A stretch of DNA of 64,000 nucleotides from Clostridium formicaceticum (GCF_001854185.1 NZ_CP017603.1:2976001-3040000), one strand, 5' to 3'. Counted from the stretch's first letter, positions 25,046 to 33,798 are shown. Made by a program: numbers and translations. The notes: generated by a model not told the origin, from the sequence alone.

Positions 25046-25591
25046 ATGAGAAAAATAAAGATGATTGGATTAGTTCTAATAGCTATATTCGTTTTTATAG
25101 CCTGTTCTCAATATGAAATTACTCAAGAAGCACAAAGTGCAAACTATCATATTTTTACGACAGAGGATGAAAATTTTCTAATAAAAACATATATTAATAA
25201 GCTAGATTTTAAAGATAATGAAGAAATCAGTATGTACTCTACTATAGAATATATTGGAGCAGAAGATAGCATTATGATCTGGTCAGGAGAGCCATACTTT
25301 CACTATACAATTTATAACGGGCAAGAATATTTTAATGAAGGTTTAACCCTAGATATACTGAAGACGACGGTTTTAAAAAAAGGAGAAATATATACTATTC
25401 CATTTTTAAAAAGTAGTGGTTATTGTGAAAATGACCCTAATGCTAGTTTTTGGAAGAATTACTATGCAGAAAAAGAGCTGAAATTACCTAAGGGAAAATA
25501 TTTTTTTACAGCATACACAGATTTCTCTTTAGATGAAGAACAAGTAGAAAAGGTAGTATTAAAAATAGAGTTTGAAGTTAAAGTAGATTAA
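25046..25591 (+). CDS. Lipoprotein of unknown function
   Basis: A 181-residue protein with lipobox FIAC (Cys20) after a hydrophobic leader (MIGLVLIAIFVFIAC). The mature part is a probable beta-sandwich: YINKLDFKDNEEISMYSTIE, IWSGEPYFHYTIY and a C-terminal strand pair. This pattern resembles small surface proteins of Bacillales and Clostridia that bind at the envelope, but no named family is clear. GAAAGGAAC precedes the ATG; it starts 15 bases after the DUF2500 remnant. Confidence 0.65.
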   Translation: MRKIKMIGLVLIAIFVFIACSQYEITQEAQSANYHIFTTEDENFLIKTYINKLDFKDNEEISMYSTIEYIGAEDSIMIWSGEPYFHYTIYNGQEYFNEGLTLDILKTTVLKKGEIYTIPFLKSSGYCENDPNASFWKNYYAEKELKLPKGKYFFTAYTDFSLDEEQVEKVVLKIEFEVKVD

Positions 25592-25693
25592 TGCTAAGAG
25601 AGGGCATAATTATTTTTGGTCTACTGCATCATATCTTTTTCCAAGGTCCTATAAAAAGAAAAGGACTAGTAATTTAGTGAGGTGACGTAAATA

Positions 25694-26113
25694 GTGAAAC
25701 GAAAAATTAATAGAAAACTGTTGGGAGCTTATGATTTTATTTTAGGAGTAGGCGCTATTGCTATTGGTGCAATGATGGTAAACTCTAAAAAAGGAATTTT
25801 TGCAGAGTATCCAAAAGAATGGCTTTCAATAATACCATTTACAAGTTGGGTTATACCTGGAATAATTGTAATTGTTTTATTTGGTTTAGGAAATATTTAT
25901 GTAGCAATATCCTTTTTTCGAAGTGAAAATAAAAATGCATGTTTTATGTCTACTTTAATGGGGTCGATATTGTTCGTTAGTATTGTAGCTCAAATAATAA
26001 TACTGGGGGAGTGGTACTTGGCAACTGTAGAATTTATGATTTTAAGTATAATTCAGATATGTCTGAGTGCATATGCACTTTTATATTATAAAAGAGAATC
26101 CATAATGTGTTAA
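25694..26113 (+). CDS. Four-helix membrane protein
   Basis: A 139-residue protein with four hydrophobic segments (for example DFILGVGAIAIGAMMV, WVIPGIIVIVLFGLGNIYVA, GSILFVSIVAQIIIL). GTG start with GAGGTGA upstream. No family recognised and no charged conserved motif seen. It is the third of five consecutive unknown membrane or lipoprotein genes in the region. Confidence 0.6.
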   Translation: MKRKINRKLLGAYDFILGVGAIAIGAMMVNSKKGIFAEYPKEWLSIIPFTSWVIPGIIVIVLFGLGNIYVAISFFRSENKNACFMSTLMGSILFVSIVAQIIILGEWYLATVEFMILSIIQICLSAYALLYYKRESIMC

Positions 26114-26311
26114 AAATAAAACTATTTTAGCCAAGATAGAAAAAACTGTTTTAGTAGCTATAAGTATCTGAAGCTTTGGTTCAGATCATTTATCTGAAGT
26201 ATGGGTCAAGCATCATATAGCCATAAGTTCATGCAGGCGTTATACAACATCAGCATATTTATAAAGATACTACTTAACGAATACAGTTAGCTAAAGGGGT
26301 GACAAAAATAA

Positions 26312-26851
26312 ATGAAATCAAAAAAGGAACTTAAATTGAAATATGTTTTTGCAACTAGTTTATTAGTGTTCATCATATCTCATAATAGTTTAGTCTATGC
26401 TAATTCATCTTGGCGCTGGTTAACATCAAGCCCCAAAGAATTATTACCACTTGCAATTATTTTTACTCTAGCTATTGAATATACAGGTATTTTAATTTTG
26501 GGTAAGCTGAACCTAATAAAATGGGAAAGAATTAAGATCCTTGCAATAATTGTATTAGCCAATATAGCTTCATTCATTTTCCCCTATATTGTAAGAGCCC
26601 ATACGTTTAGGGCAATATCCGGAGGTTGGGTAAATGCATGGAAAGATGCCTTCACAAAAGGACCCTATTACATAGTTTTATTTGGTTACTTATTTATGAC
26701 GCTTCTAGTAGAAGTGCCCATTGTTTATGGAATGTTGAAAAAATATACTTTATCTAAAAAAATTCTAATTAATTTGATAGTAATTCTAAATATTATTACA
26801 ACTTGTATTGTAGCGGTCATAGAAAGAACCTTATATCATGGGCAATGGTGA
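26312..26851 (+). CDS. Membrane protein Y (partial duplicate at 24254)
   Basis: A 179-residue protein with a signal-like first helix ending at VYANSS, then four membrane segments (LLPLAIIFTLAIEYTGILIL, KILAIIVLANIASFIFPYIV, YIVLFGYLFMTLLVEVPIVY, NLIVILNIITTCIVAVIE). No family recognised. AAGGGGTGA precedes the ATG. A fragment of a diverged copy lies directly after gene X at 24254. Confidence 0.65.
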   Translation: MKSKKELKLKYVFATSLLVFIISHNSLVYANSSWRWLTSSPKELLPLAIIFTLAIEYTGILILGKLNLIKWERIKILAIIVLANIASFIFPYIVRAHTFRAISGGWVNAWKDAFTKGPYYIVLFGYLFMTLLVEVPIVYGMLKKYTLSKKILINLIVILNIITTCIVAVIERTLYHGQW

Positions 26852-26933
26852 TAAAGAAATAATTAGATGGCTGCTGCTCTAAACTAGCTACTTAATTATG
26901 TTAATCAAATAAAAGGAAGAAAAGGAGAAAGCG

Positions 26934-27395
26934 ATGAGAAGAAGTGAGAAAGAGGTAAGAGATATTGCTGAGATTGAAGAGATTTTGAAGAGGGCGGACA
27001 TTTGTAGGTTAGGTTTATGTGTCGATAATATCCCATATGTGGTTCCTATGAGTTTTGGTTATAAAAATAATTGTTTGTATTTGCACTCTGCTAAAGAGGG
27101 CAAAAAGATTGATATTATGAAAGCTAATCCGAAAGTTTGCTTCGAACTGGAAGTTGATACGGAACTAGTAAAAAAAGATATAGCTTGTAATTGGGGAATG
27201 AAGTTCATTAGTATAATAGGTTTTGGAATCGTAAGATTTATTGAGGAGAAGCTAGACAAGAAAGAAGCATTGAATATAATAATGAGCCAGTATTCGAAAG
27301 ATAAAACTTTTGAATACAGAGATGAGCAGATAGAGGCAGTCACTGTTATTGAGATAATGATAACAGAAATGAATTGTAAAAAATCAGGATATTAA
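26934..27395 (+). CDS. Pyridoxamine 5'-phosphate oxidase-related flavin protein
   Basis: A 153-residue split-barrel flavoprotein of the NimA/FMN-binding type. It begins MRRSEKEVRDIAEIEEILKR and has ICRLGLCVDNIPYVVPMSFG, then LYLHSAKEGKKIDIMKANPK, the usual FMN-contact segments. Members bind FMN or heme and may reduce nitro compounds; the substrate is unknown. AAGGAGAAAG precedes the ATG. It lies between gene Y and the fragment of gene X. Confidence 0.85.
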   Translation: MRRSEKEVRDIAEIEEILKRADICRLGLCVDNIPYVVPMSFGYKNNCLYLHSAKEGKKIDIMKANPKVCFELEVDTELVKKDIACNWGMKFISIIGFGIVRFIEEKLDKKEALNIIMSQYSKDKTFEYRDEQIEAVTVIEIMITEMNCKKSGY

Positions 27396-27456
27396 ACCGG
27401 CTATATTAGATAAGTGACGGAATTTACGGCTAGCTAATTAACCATCTAATTGCATC

Positions 27457-27576
27457 ACTGTGTATAGCAATGGAAAAGCGTACAGTCTCAAGGGTGATAA
27501 TGGAATAACTTTTATAAACATTACAGAAGGAATATTTTTCTTCGATGACTTGGTAAAAAAAGAGGAAGTTAAATAA
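27457..27576 (+). pseudogene. 3' fragment duplicated from gene X
   Basis: Encodes TVYSNGKAYSLKGDNGITFI and ITEGIFFFDDLVKKEEVK before a stop. It matches the C-terminus of the protein at 23790-24248. No start; the sequence before 27456 does not match. The other 27396-27831 intergenic bases hold no gene. Confidence 0.9.
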
Positions 27577-27831
27577 ATTCAAGGTTACTATATAGATAAA
27601 ATGAACATTGTCTCTAACACACTAATTGTAAAATTAGAGTACATTCTTCCTAAATTACGAAACTACTAATTTCTGGATTAATTGGCGCCATCTTTTTAAG
27701 GTGTGCTAGATACAATCGTTTCATTCTACGAAGCAGTCAAATTGGTAATTAATTTACAGTTTTATTATAAATTATACCAGATAGATTTTGCTAGGGAAGA
27801 ATAATTTCACAACAGGAAGGATTGAAGAGTA

Positions 27832-28485
27832 GTGGGTATATCTCCAAAACTATTAATAGATATTGAAGGACAAAATGGGGTAATGGGATATTTTATTGAA
27901 TCGGAAATGGAAGTTGTTTTAGCAGGAAAAAATATTGTTCCCATTCCCCAAAATGAACGAAATCTAGATATTTATAAACTATTGGAAAAAAGTTGTGATG
28001 TGATTTTTTGCACCACACAAAAATTAGATGATTTCCAGTTCTATCCCGTTCCATGTTTTTGGATTTTTGCTGTTGATAATGAAGGAAATTGTTTTGGCAC
28101 AATCGGTGGCATGGGAAATCTTGTAGATGATAATTATTCAGTTGGGTATGTAAATAAAGAGGGAATGTGTGGAAAAATATCAAATAATCTAAAAGAATTT
28201 TTGGAACTGATTATTTTTTATCCCTACTGGCGAGATATCATTAAGTATGAGAAAACGGGGGCATCCTACGATATAAACGTTATGGCAATGAAGAAAATAG
28301 AGAACAATTTACATTCCTCCGCAGATCAGCATGAGATTACAAAAACACTTAAACTCTCCAGGAATCCTAAATCTATGGAACTATTAATATCAAATATCAA
28401 AAGCAAATCAGAATTTATGGTGTATGGCTCAAAGAACGAGGCTCAAATGACAAATACATTTTGGGGTATGCATTTTCTAGATTGA
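27832..28485 (+). CDS. SMI1/KNR4 (SUKH) family protein
   Basis: A 217-residue protein. The central part shows the SUKH pattern: PVPCFWIFAVDNEGNCFGTI, a GG turn, VGYVNKEGMCGKISNNLKEF, then LELIIFYPYW. A C-terminal helical extension follows (residues 145-217). SUKH proteins are immunity proteins to nuclease or deaminase toxins. No toxin gene is seen beside it, so this may be an orphan immunity gene. GTG start with AAGGATTGAAG upstream. Confidence 0.65.
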   Translation: MGISPKLLIDIEGQNGVMGYFIESEMEVVLAGKNIVPIPQNERNLDIYKLLEKSCDVIFCTTQKLDDFQFYPVPCFWIFAVDNEGNCFGTIGGMGNLVDDNYSVGYVNKEGMCGKISNNLKEFLELIIFYPYWRDIIKYEKTGASYDINVMAMKKIENNLHSSADQHEITKTLKLSRNPKSMELLISNIKSKSEFMVYGSKNEAQMTNTFWGMHFLD

Positions 28486-28602
28486 ATACAAAGATGATGA
28501 GTAGTACCTTTTGTTCATAAGCATAAAGGTTAATACATATTATCTTTTTTATATATGGCTGTTAATATTAATTAATTATTTTTTGCAAAGAATAGCAGAA
28601 TT

Positions 28603-28722
28603 ATGGGATATATTCAATTGGAGATAGTACTATTAGCGGTATTATTTATACATACAGTAATTATAGGTATTTGGATGAAGATTGCAACTAAGTATTTACT
28701 CGATGCTTTATTTCAAATATGA
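28603..28722 (+). CDS. Possible small membrane ORF
   Basis: A 39-residue frame, one helix (LEIVLLAVLFIHTVIIGIWM). No good ribosome site. The stretch 28486-28869 otherwise holds no gene. Confidence 0.3.
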   Translation: MGYIQLEIVLLAVLFIHTVIIGIWMKIATKYLLDALFQI

Positions 28723-28902
28723 GAGATATAGCCGATGAAACATCCTCATAAATGGGGAATGAAGATAATTTTTGAATTAAAAGGTTTCTATGTAAGTTCT
28801 ATAGAAATCTATAGAAAATAGTAATTTAGAAGAAGTGCTTGAAGTGTATAATTTTAGAAAAGTTTATAAATGATTTTGATACATAAAGGGAGATTGGAAG
28901 CA

Positions 28903-29142
28903 ATGAAGAATGTAGTTTTTTTAGAAGTGACTATGTTAATCGTTTTAGGCGTTTTAATATATGTTTTTTTCAAACAATTAAATAGGAAGAGATATTTAGG
29001 GAAGCTTATTTATCAAGTACCTAGAGACTTTAATACTGAGACTTTTAAGAGGAAAATAACTAAATTGTGGAATATCCAAGAAAAGAGAAAAGAAAAAATT
29101 GATAGCATATTTAGCTACTACATCAATAAAAGTCGTGTTTAA
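28903..29142 (+). CDS. Small membrane-anchored protein
   Basis: 79 residues from the ATG at 28903. GGAAG lies four to eight bases upstream, whereas a longer start at 28870 has none. A membrane helix (EVTMLIVLGVLIYVFFKQLN) is followed by a basic tail (FKRKITKLWNIQEKRKEKID). Family unknown. Confidence 0.5.
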   Translation: MKNVVFLEVTMLIVLGVLIYVFFKQLNRKRYLGKLIYQVPRDFNTETFKRKITKLWNIQEKRKEKIDSIFSYYINKSRV

Positions 29143-29161
29143 AATATAAGGGGTTTTCAGC

Positions 29162-29308
29162 ATGTTTTTTTTAGCCATTACAGATGAAATAGTATTTCCT
29201 GATATAAAAACAATGGCTGATGGAAGAACTATATCATATATTAATCTTTATCAAGAAGATGTCAAAAAGGAGTCCATTATAGCTCTTATTGAAGGTTTGG
29301 ATAAATAA
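29162..29308 (+). CDS. Short hypothetical protein
   Basis: 48 residues: MFFLAITDEIVFPDIKTMAD, then GRTISYINLYQEDVKKESII. AAGGGG lies eight bases upstream. Its stop (TAA) is immediately followed, in the same frame, by the start-less IS607 transposase remnant, so the element may have been fused behind it by deletion. It has no known family. Confidence 0.45.
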   Translation: MFFLAITDEIVFPDIKTMADGRTISYINLYQEDVKKESIIALIEGLDK

Positions 29309-29860
29309 TCAGACCTCTCATATGGCCATAGAAGAATAGAAGAGTCTGAGATTAACAGGCTTTTAAATAAAGAAAGTAAGCATAATGAAGCTAATCAAAA
29401 TTCAAATAAAAATTTATATATATACTGTAGAGTTTCCACTAAAAAACAAGCAGAGAGTGGCAATCTAAGCAGACAAGAAGATAGGTTAATCCTTCATGCT
29501 TATAAAAATAATTACAACATAGTAAATGTATATAAAGAGATTGCTAGTGGAATAAACGAAAATCGTGCTCAGTTATTAAAAATGTTAGAGGGCATTAAAA
29601 ACAAAGAAGCGCAATACGTTTTAGTGGAATATAAAGATAGATTGGCTAGATTTGGCTATACTTATCTTGAAAAATATATCAAAGACCATGGTGGAGAAAT
29701 TATTATTCTAGACCAACAAGACGATAAGGATGAAAATCAAGAATTAGTAGAAGATTTAATTGCTATAACCACTTCTTTTTCTGCTAGAATTTATGGGAAG
29801 AGAGGTGGCAAAAAAGTAGCTAAAAGGGTTGAAAATATATTAAAAGAAGAAAAAGCCTAA
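29309..29860 (+). pseudogene. tnpA: IS607 serine recombinase TnpA, N-terminus missing
   Basis: A 183-codon frame without a start. GHRRIEESEINRLL is the end of the MerR-type helix-turn-helix. The resolvase domain follows: IYCRVSTKKQAESGNLSRQE with the catalytic Ser codon at 29435, then VEYKDRLARFGYTYLEKYIK and AITTSFSARIYGKRGGKK. The DNA-binding head is lost. The first in-frame ATG is at 29582, past the catalytic serine, so any product would be inactive. Confidence 0.82.
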
Positions 29861-29897
29861 AAAAACTGATTTAGAAACATGTTTAAAGGGTTTATCT

Positions 29898-31097
29898 ATG
29901 CGTTTAGAAAAGCTACAAAAAAGAGAATTATACTTAAGGGAATGTCAAGAAAAAGGCATTATTCCAAAGGTTATATTTGGAGGTAGGAAAAACTTCTTTA
30001 AAAGAATGGAAGGCAAAATTTCTAATAAAGAGTGGAAAGAACTTCGCTCAAACCATGCATACTCTAGGGGAGATAAGGCTAAATCAGGTAATCTTAATAT
30101 TAGGCTTGTTTATGAAAAAGATAAATTTTATATAGAAATAGCTGATACGCTTAAAACTAAAGATAAAAATAACCGTAGTCCTAGAATTAAAGCAGAGGTT
30201 AGCATTCCTGATAAATTCTTTAATAAAGTGATAGATACAATAATTCCAGATAAGGGCTATAATGTTAAGACTAAAAAACAAGTAGACATCTATAAGCCAT
30301 ATACAATACAAATAATAAGAAAAAAGAATGAATACTATGTTCACTTAACTATTGAAGAAGAGGTTTCAGGTAGAGAGCTTGGATTTAGTGAACTTCCTGT
30401 AGATGATAAGGTTGCGGGTATAGATATTAATATAGACAGGATCGCTTTAACTATCCTGTCTAAAGAGGGAAATTTCTTAAAAAGCAAAGTTTTTTATTAT
30501 CATGAGATGGAATATGTAAAGTCAAACAGAAGAAGTAACTTAGCGGGTGAAACCGCTAAAGAGGTTATAGATGATTCACTTAGTGAAAATATTGGTGCTA
30601 TCGTAATTGAAGATTTAAAGTTTAGCCAAGATCACGATACAAATAAAAAATTTAATAGACTAACTAGTAATTTTGCTAAGCAAAAGTTAGTGAATGCACT
30701 TACTCATAGAGCATTAAGACATGGCTTTTTAATTAAAAAAGTAAATCCCGCTTATACCTCTGTAATAGGTAAATACAAATATTCAAAAATTTATGGGTTA
30801 TCGGTGCATGAGGCAGCTAGTTTTGTGATTGGCAGAAGAGGTCTAGGTTTTGTTGAAAAACTACCTAAAGAGTTAATTAAAATACTTAAAAATGAAGTAA
30901 AGCCACATATCATTAAAACATTGGGTTCAATGGAAGAAACCTATAAAAAAAGTGAAAGTGGCAAATCTCAAAGAAAATTTTTAGGTATGCTATTAAGAAA
31001 TATTGATGATTTCAAGCAAAATCATGCATGGAAAACATGGAATGTTGTCCAAAAAGCATTAAAATATAAAGAGCATAAGTTAGTTTTAGCTCTGTAA
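29898..31097 (+). CDS. tnpB: TnpB RNA-guided nuclease of IS607, N-terminally shortened
   Basis: A 399-residue protein of the IS605 OrfB class, in the clade with FGGRKNFF-type and NPAYTSVIGKYKYSKIYGLS segments. RuvC-I is GIDINIDRIALTIL and RuvC-II is GAIVIEDLKF. No CXXC zinc finger is present; the third motif region is GLSVHEAASFVIGRRGLGF. The frame is open upstream to 29844 without a start, and the usual roughly 130-residue N-terminal segment is missing. TnpB uses an RNA from the element end to guide cleavage of DNA. Activity without the N-terminus is doubtful. Confidence 0.8.
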   Translation: MRLEKLQKRELYLRECQEKGIIPKVIFGGRKNFFKRMEGKISNKEWKELRSNHAYSRGDKAKSGNLNIRLVYEKDKFYIEIADTLKTKDKNNRSPRIKAEVSIPDKFFNKVIDTIIPDKGYNVKTKKQVDIYKPYTIQIIRKKNEYYVHLTIEEEVSGRELGFSELPVDDKVAGIDINIDRIALTILSKEGNFLKSKVFYYHEMEYVKSNRRSNLAGETAKEVIDDSLSENIGAIVIEDLKFSQDHDTNKKFNRLTSNFAKQKLVNALTHRALRHGFLIKKVNPAYTSVIGKYKYSKIYGLSVHEAASFVIGRRGLGFVEKLPKELIKILKNEVKPHIIKTLGSMEETYKKSESGKSQRKFLGMLLRNIDDFKQNHAWKTWNVVQKALKYKEHKLVLAL

Positions 31098-31260
31098 CAC
31101 CGCTTGGCATGGGGTTACTTGTGGAAAGAATGCCTTATGTCAGCACAAAACCCTCCCTAACAGGGAACCACAGATTGTATCTTCTGCAATAGGCAGATGA
31201 TAAGGCTTTGGCGTTTCTGATGGAATGGAGTGAGAATCTTCAGGGTAAAACAATGTTTTA
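31098..31260 (+). ncRNA. Candidate omega RNA at IS607 3' end
   Basis: The stretch follows the tnpB stop directly. It folds locally: CCCTCCCTAACAGGG and ATCTTCTGCAATAGGCAGAT can form hairpins. The last conserved-looking part is GGAGTGAGAATCTTCAGGG. TnpB omega RNAs come from exactly this place. The boundary and guide start are not known. Confidence 0.5.
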
Positions 31261-31402
31261 GTATGCACAAATCTCATAGTTTAGTAAAAGTATATATTTG
31301 TGCAGATTTTTTAAACCAGGTATTTGGAAAAATTAAATGAAATTGTTCGATAAGTAATAATATTGGCGAGGCACTTAAAAGGTATTCTAAGAAACTGTAA
31401 AT

Positions 31403-31453
31403 TTATAGAAAAATACCACTTTCTTAATCAATGAAAGTAGTATTTTTCTATAA
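31403..31453. repeat. 21-bp inverted repeat near SASP 3' end
   Basis: Arms 31403-31423 and 31433-31453 pair with one mismatch (a possible G-T) and a 9-base loop. It may be a terminator for the minus-strand SASP, which ends at 31482, but no strong T-run follows on that strand. Confidence 0.6.
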
Positions 31454-31481
31454 CAATGAAAGAAGTTTATACAGCTCTCTG

Positions 31482-31667
31482 CTAATTATTTTTATTATTA
31501 TTTATTAGTTGCTTTTCCCCCATCTCAACTAATTTTCTTACAATATATCCAGTATGATTTGACGCCAAAGATCTCGGATCATTTACGCCAAATTCATGAG
31601 CAACTTCTGTTTTGAACTGTTCTAAAGCTTGACGAGCTTCGGGTATAACAAGTTTATTTTTAGCCAA
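31482..31667 (-). CDS. Alpha/beta-type small acid-soluble spore protein
   Basis: A 61-residue SASP: NKLVIPEARQALEQFKTEVA (first helix, with the E/F germination-protease region EVAHEFGV) and TGYIVRKLVEMGEKQLINNN. The usual GGxVGGxM turn is altered to SNHTGYIVRK, so it is a divergent member. AAGGAGTCG precedes the ATG. DNA-binding spore protein, made in the forespore. Confidence 0.85.
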   Translation of the reverse strand: MAKNKLVIPEARQALEQFKTEVAHEFGVNDPRSLASNHTGYIVRKLVEMGEKQLINNNKNN

Positions 31668-31830
31668 TCTTCTCGACTCCTTTTAACTTTGGTTTATACT
31701 AGCTTTGTATCTTATAGAATGTGTAAAAAATAAAGTAAATATGCTGAGCAAGGATGGTAATTCGATACAATTATAATAAGTTTCAGTTAAATCAAGCAAC
31801 AATGATTACTTTTTATTTTTTGAAAATAAC

Positions 31831-31906
31831 ACCTTTAATTACCTAGTATTTAAATAGATATCGTACAAAAAATAGTATTAATTAAATCCAAAAGAGGTGA
31901 CTTGCT
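31831..31906 (+). promoter_or_regulatory. Conserved SASP leader/promoter, copy 2
   Basis: Aligns without gaps to 17901-17976, with the same 76-base distance to the TTG start. The blocks AATTACCTAGTAT (31837-31849) and AAAAGAGGTGA are shared. Likely the same forespore-type promoter and leader. Confidence 0.6.
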
Positions 31907-32116
31907 TTGACTAGAAGAAAAATATTAGATCCTAATGCTGTAAAAGCTATGGAAGATTTTAAACAAGAAATGAGTGCTGAAATAGGGACACCAGAGGATG
32001 ATTATTATATAGATGATGAATTTATGTATGTAGACTCTGGAGATCTTATACCTAAAGAAATAATTGAAGAGGCAGAAAGACAGATGGCTAACGAGAAGCA
32101 GGAAAAGCTGGATTAA
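31907..32116 (+). CDS. Divergent SASP-like acidic protein (paralog 2)
   Basis: A 69-residue protein. RRKILDPNAVKAMEDFKQEM is SASP-like, followed by acidic DDYYIDDEFMYVDSGDLIPK and EIIEEAERQM. It is colinear with the protein at 18265 (about half the residues identical) but without the GTEI repeat. The GG and Lys residues of the SASP DNA-binding helix are replaced. TTG start, AGAGGTGA upstream, terminator downstream. Its promoter region matches that of a true SASP, so expression in the forespore is expected. Confidence 0.65.
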   Translation: MTRRKILDPNAVKAMEDFKQEMSAEIGTPEDDYYIDDEFMYVDSGDLIPKEIIEEAERQMANEKQEKLD

Positions 32117-32133
32117 TTTCCAGCTTTTATTTT
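32103..32133 (+). terminator. Intrinsic terminator after SASP-like gene
   Basis: AAAAGCTGG and CCAGCTTTT form a perfect stem with an 8-base loop (32103-32111 and 32120-32128), followed by ATTTT. The convergent MATE gene ends beyond it. Confidence 0.85.
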
Positions 32134-32162
32134 AGACAGAAATGCTTATTAAGAAAAGGACT

Positions 32163-33563
32163 TTATGAATCAGCAACAAGAATTAAATAATTTCCACCTT
32201 CCCTTTTCATTTTTTGAATGACAATGAAACATACGGCGATAGATGTAATGCCTACCAAACCATTACTAATCATCATAGCAATACCTACACTTTCACTACC
32301 TAAACTACTAAACCGTTGCAGTAGATACAAAGTTGGTATTCTAAATAAAAATAGACGAAGAAAATTGATGACTAATGTTAATTTCGTATACCCAAAACCA
32401 TAAAGTAGACCCATAACAGCAGAGGTAATTGTCAATGTTGTTAAAGCGATAATTTCATATTTTAATATGTTTTTTATTTCCTGTGCAAACTGCAAATCAC
32501 CTTTAGCAAAGATCCTGATGATAAGGTCTATGAAAATACCTGTCAACAGCATGCCTATTCCTCCGATAGCTAAACACACAATAAGTGTTTTCTTAAAAGC
32601 CTCTAATGCCCTATCAAAGTTTTTATTACCTAAATTTTGACTGATAATGGATGCTTCTCCATCTTGAAAACCATTGGCTACACTGGTTGCAATACCAGCA
32701 ACATTATTGGAAATACCAAGAGCACCAACCACCATGCTCCCATAAAGCGTGCTCATGGAATTTACAATCACTTTACCAAAGCTAAAGGTAAACTTTTCAA
32801 AAAAGATCGGCAGAGCAAGATTTATGATGGGCCATAGAGTTTTTGGAGATAAATCTATGCTTTTGAGAGATAGTCTAAAGACATTATCAGCCCTCAACAT
32901 ATTGGAGATACCTATGATTGTTAATGACAAATGTGCTAATAAGGTAGCTATAGCCATCATGGTAATGCCAAAATTAAAAACATATACAAATAATGATGTA
33001 AGAATTAGCTTTATTCCAAGCACCATTAAATTTAGATGCAGAATGATTTTTGTATTACCTTTCGCCTTTTCTACAGCTATATATACACTATTGATAAAAA
33101 TAGCAATAATCATAATGATTTCAACAGCAAAGTAATTACTACCAACATAGATAAGCTCCTCAGGGGTGTTAGCCATTCTAAGGATTGGTTTAATAAAGGG
33201 AAGCATAAAGGCTAGTAGTATAACACCAATACTTATTGCTAAAAATAGTAATGTATTTACATACTTTTTTGCATTTTTTATATCACCAGCACCATAGTAT
33301 CTTGCAACAATAATCCCTCCTCCAACAGCTAAACCGGCGCCTATTGCTGCAATCATTGTTTTGATTTGAGAAAGATAAGCAATAGCAGAAACAACTTCTG
33401 ATCCTATATGAGCTGCCATCATTGTATCTAAAAATCCAAATAAATGATTAAAGCCATTATAAACTGCTAGAGGAAGAGATAGAGATAAAACTACCTGCCA
33501 CATATCTCCTTCTAATACAAACTTTCTCCTTTTACTGTCTTTTTTGTTTAAAACTTCACGCAT
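32163..33563 (-). CDS. MATE family efflux transporter
   Basis: A 466-residue inner-membrane transporter with twelve hydrophobic segments in two repeats. DMWQVVLSLSLPLAVYNGFN and AAIGAGLAVGGGIIVARYYG are typical MATE motifs; the second half has IFFEKFTFSFGKVIVNSMST. MATE pumps use Na+ or H+ gradients to expel drugs or metabolites. It is divergent from an AraC-family regulator across a 235-base gap, so the two are probably linked. Length is normal. Confidence 0.92.
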   Translation of the reverse strand: MREVLNKKDSKRRKFVLEGDMWQVVLSLSLPLAVYNGFNHLFGFLDTMMAAHIGSEVVSAIAYLSQIKTMIAAIGAGLAVGGGIIVARYYGAGDIKNAKKYVNTLLFLAISIGVILLAFMLPFIKPILRMANTPEELIYVGSNYFAVEIIMIIAIFINSVYIAVEKAKGNTKIILHLNLMVLGIKLILTSLFVYVFNFGITMMAIATLLAHLSLTIIGISNMLRADNVFRLSLKSIDLSPKTLWPIINLALPIFFEKFTFSFGKVIVNSMSTLYGSMVVGALGISNNVAGIATSVANGFQDGEASIISQNLGNKNFDRALEAFKKTLIVCLAIGGIGMLLTGIFIDLIIRIFAKGDLQFAQEIKNILKYEIIALTTLTITSAVMGLLYGFGYTKLTLVINFLRLFLFRIPTLYLLQRFSSLGSESVGIAMMISNGLVGITSIAVCFIVIQKMKREGGNYLILVADS

Positions 33564-33798
33564 ATTTTGTCCATCCTCGCTTGTTTTTTGTATTCTCCAA
33601 TAAATTTTCCATCTTCTATCTTAATCTCCTCGTCAGTGTTAAATATGAATAGAATATTTACTGGCGAATAAGTATATATAATTATACTTCAATAAGTTGT
33701 ATAATTCTGCACAGATTTTGCTAAAATATTAATTTTATATGTTTATTTTGCTTTTTTGTTTTTCAAAGGAATGTTATAATACTTTATAGGTGATTATT

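Larger units (their letters stand above)
29309..31260 (+). mobile_element. IS607-family element, 5' deletion
   Basis: Contains a serine-resolvase tnpA lacking its MerR-type DNA-binding start, a tnpB lacking about its first 130 codons, and a conserved-looking structured 3' region (31098-31260). The left boundary is inside tnpA; the right boundary near 31250-31260 is approximate. It is probably not mobile. Confidence 0.75.
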
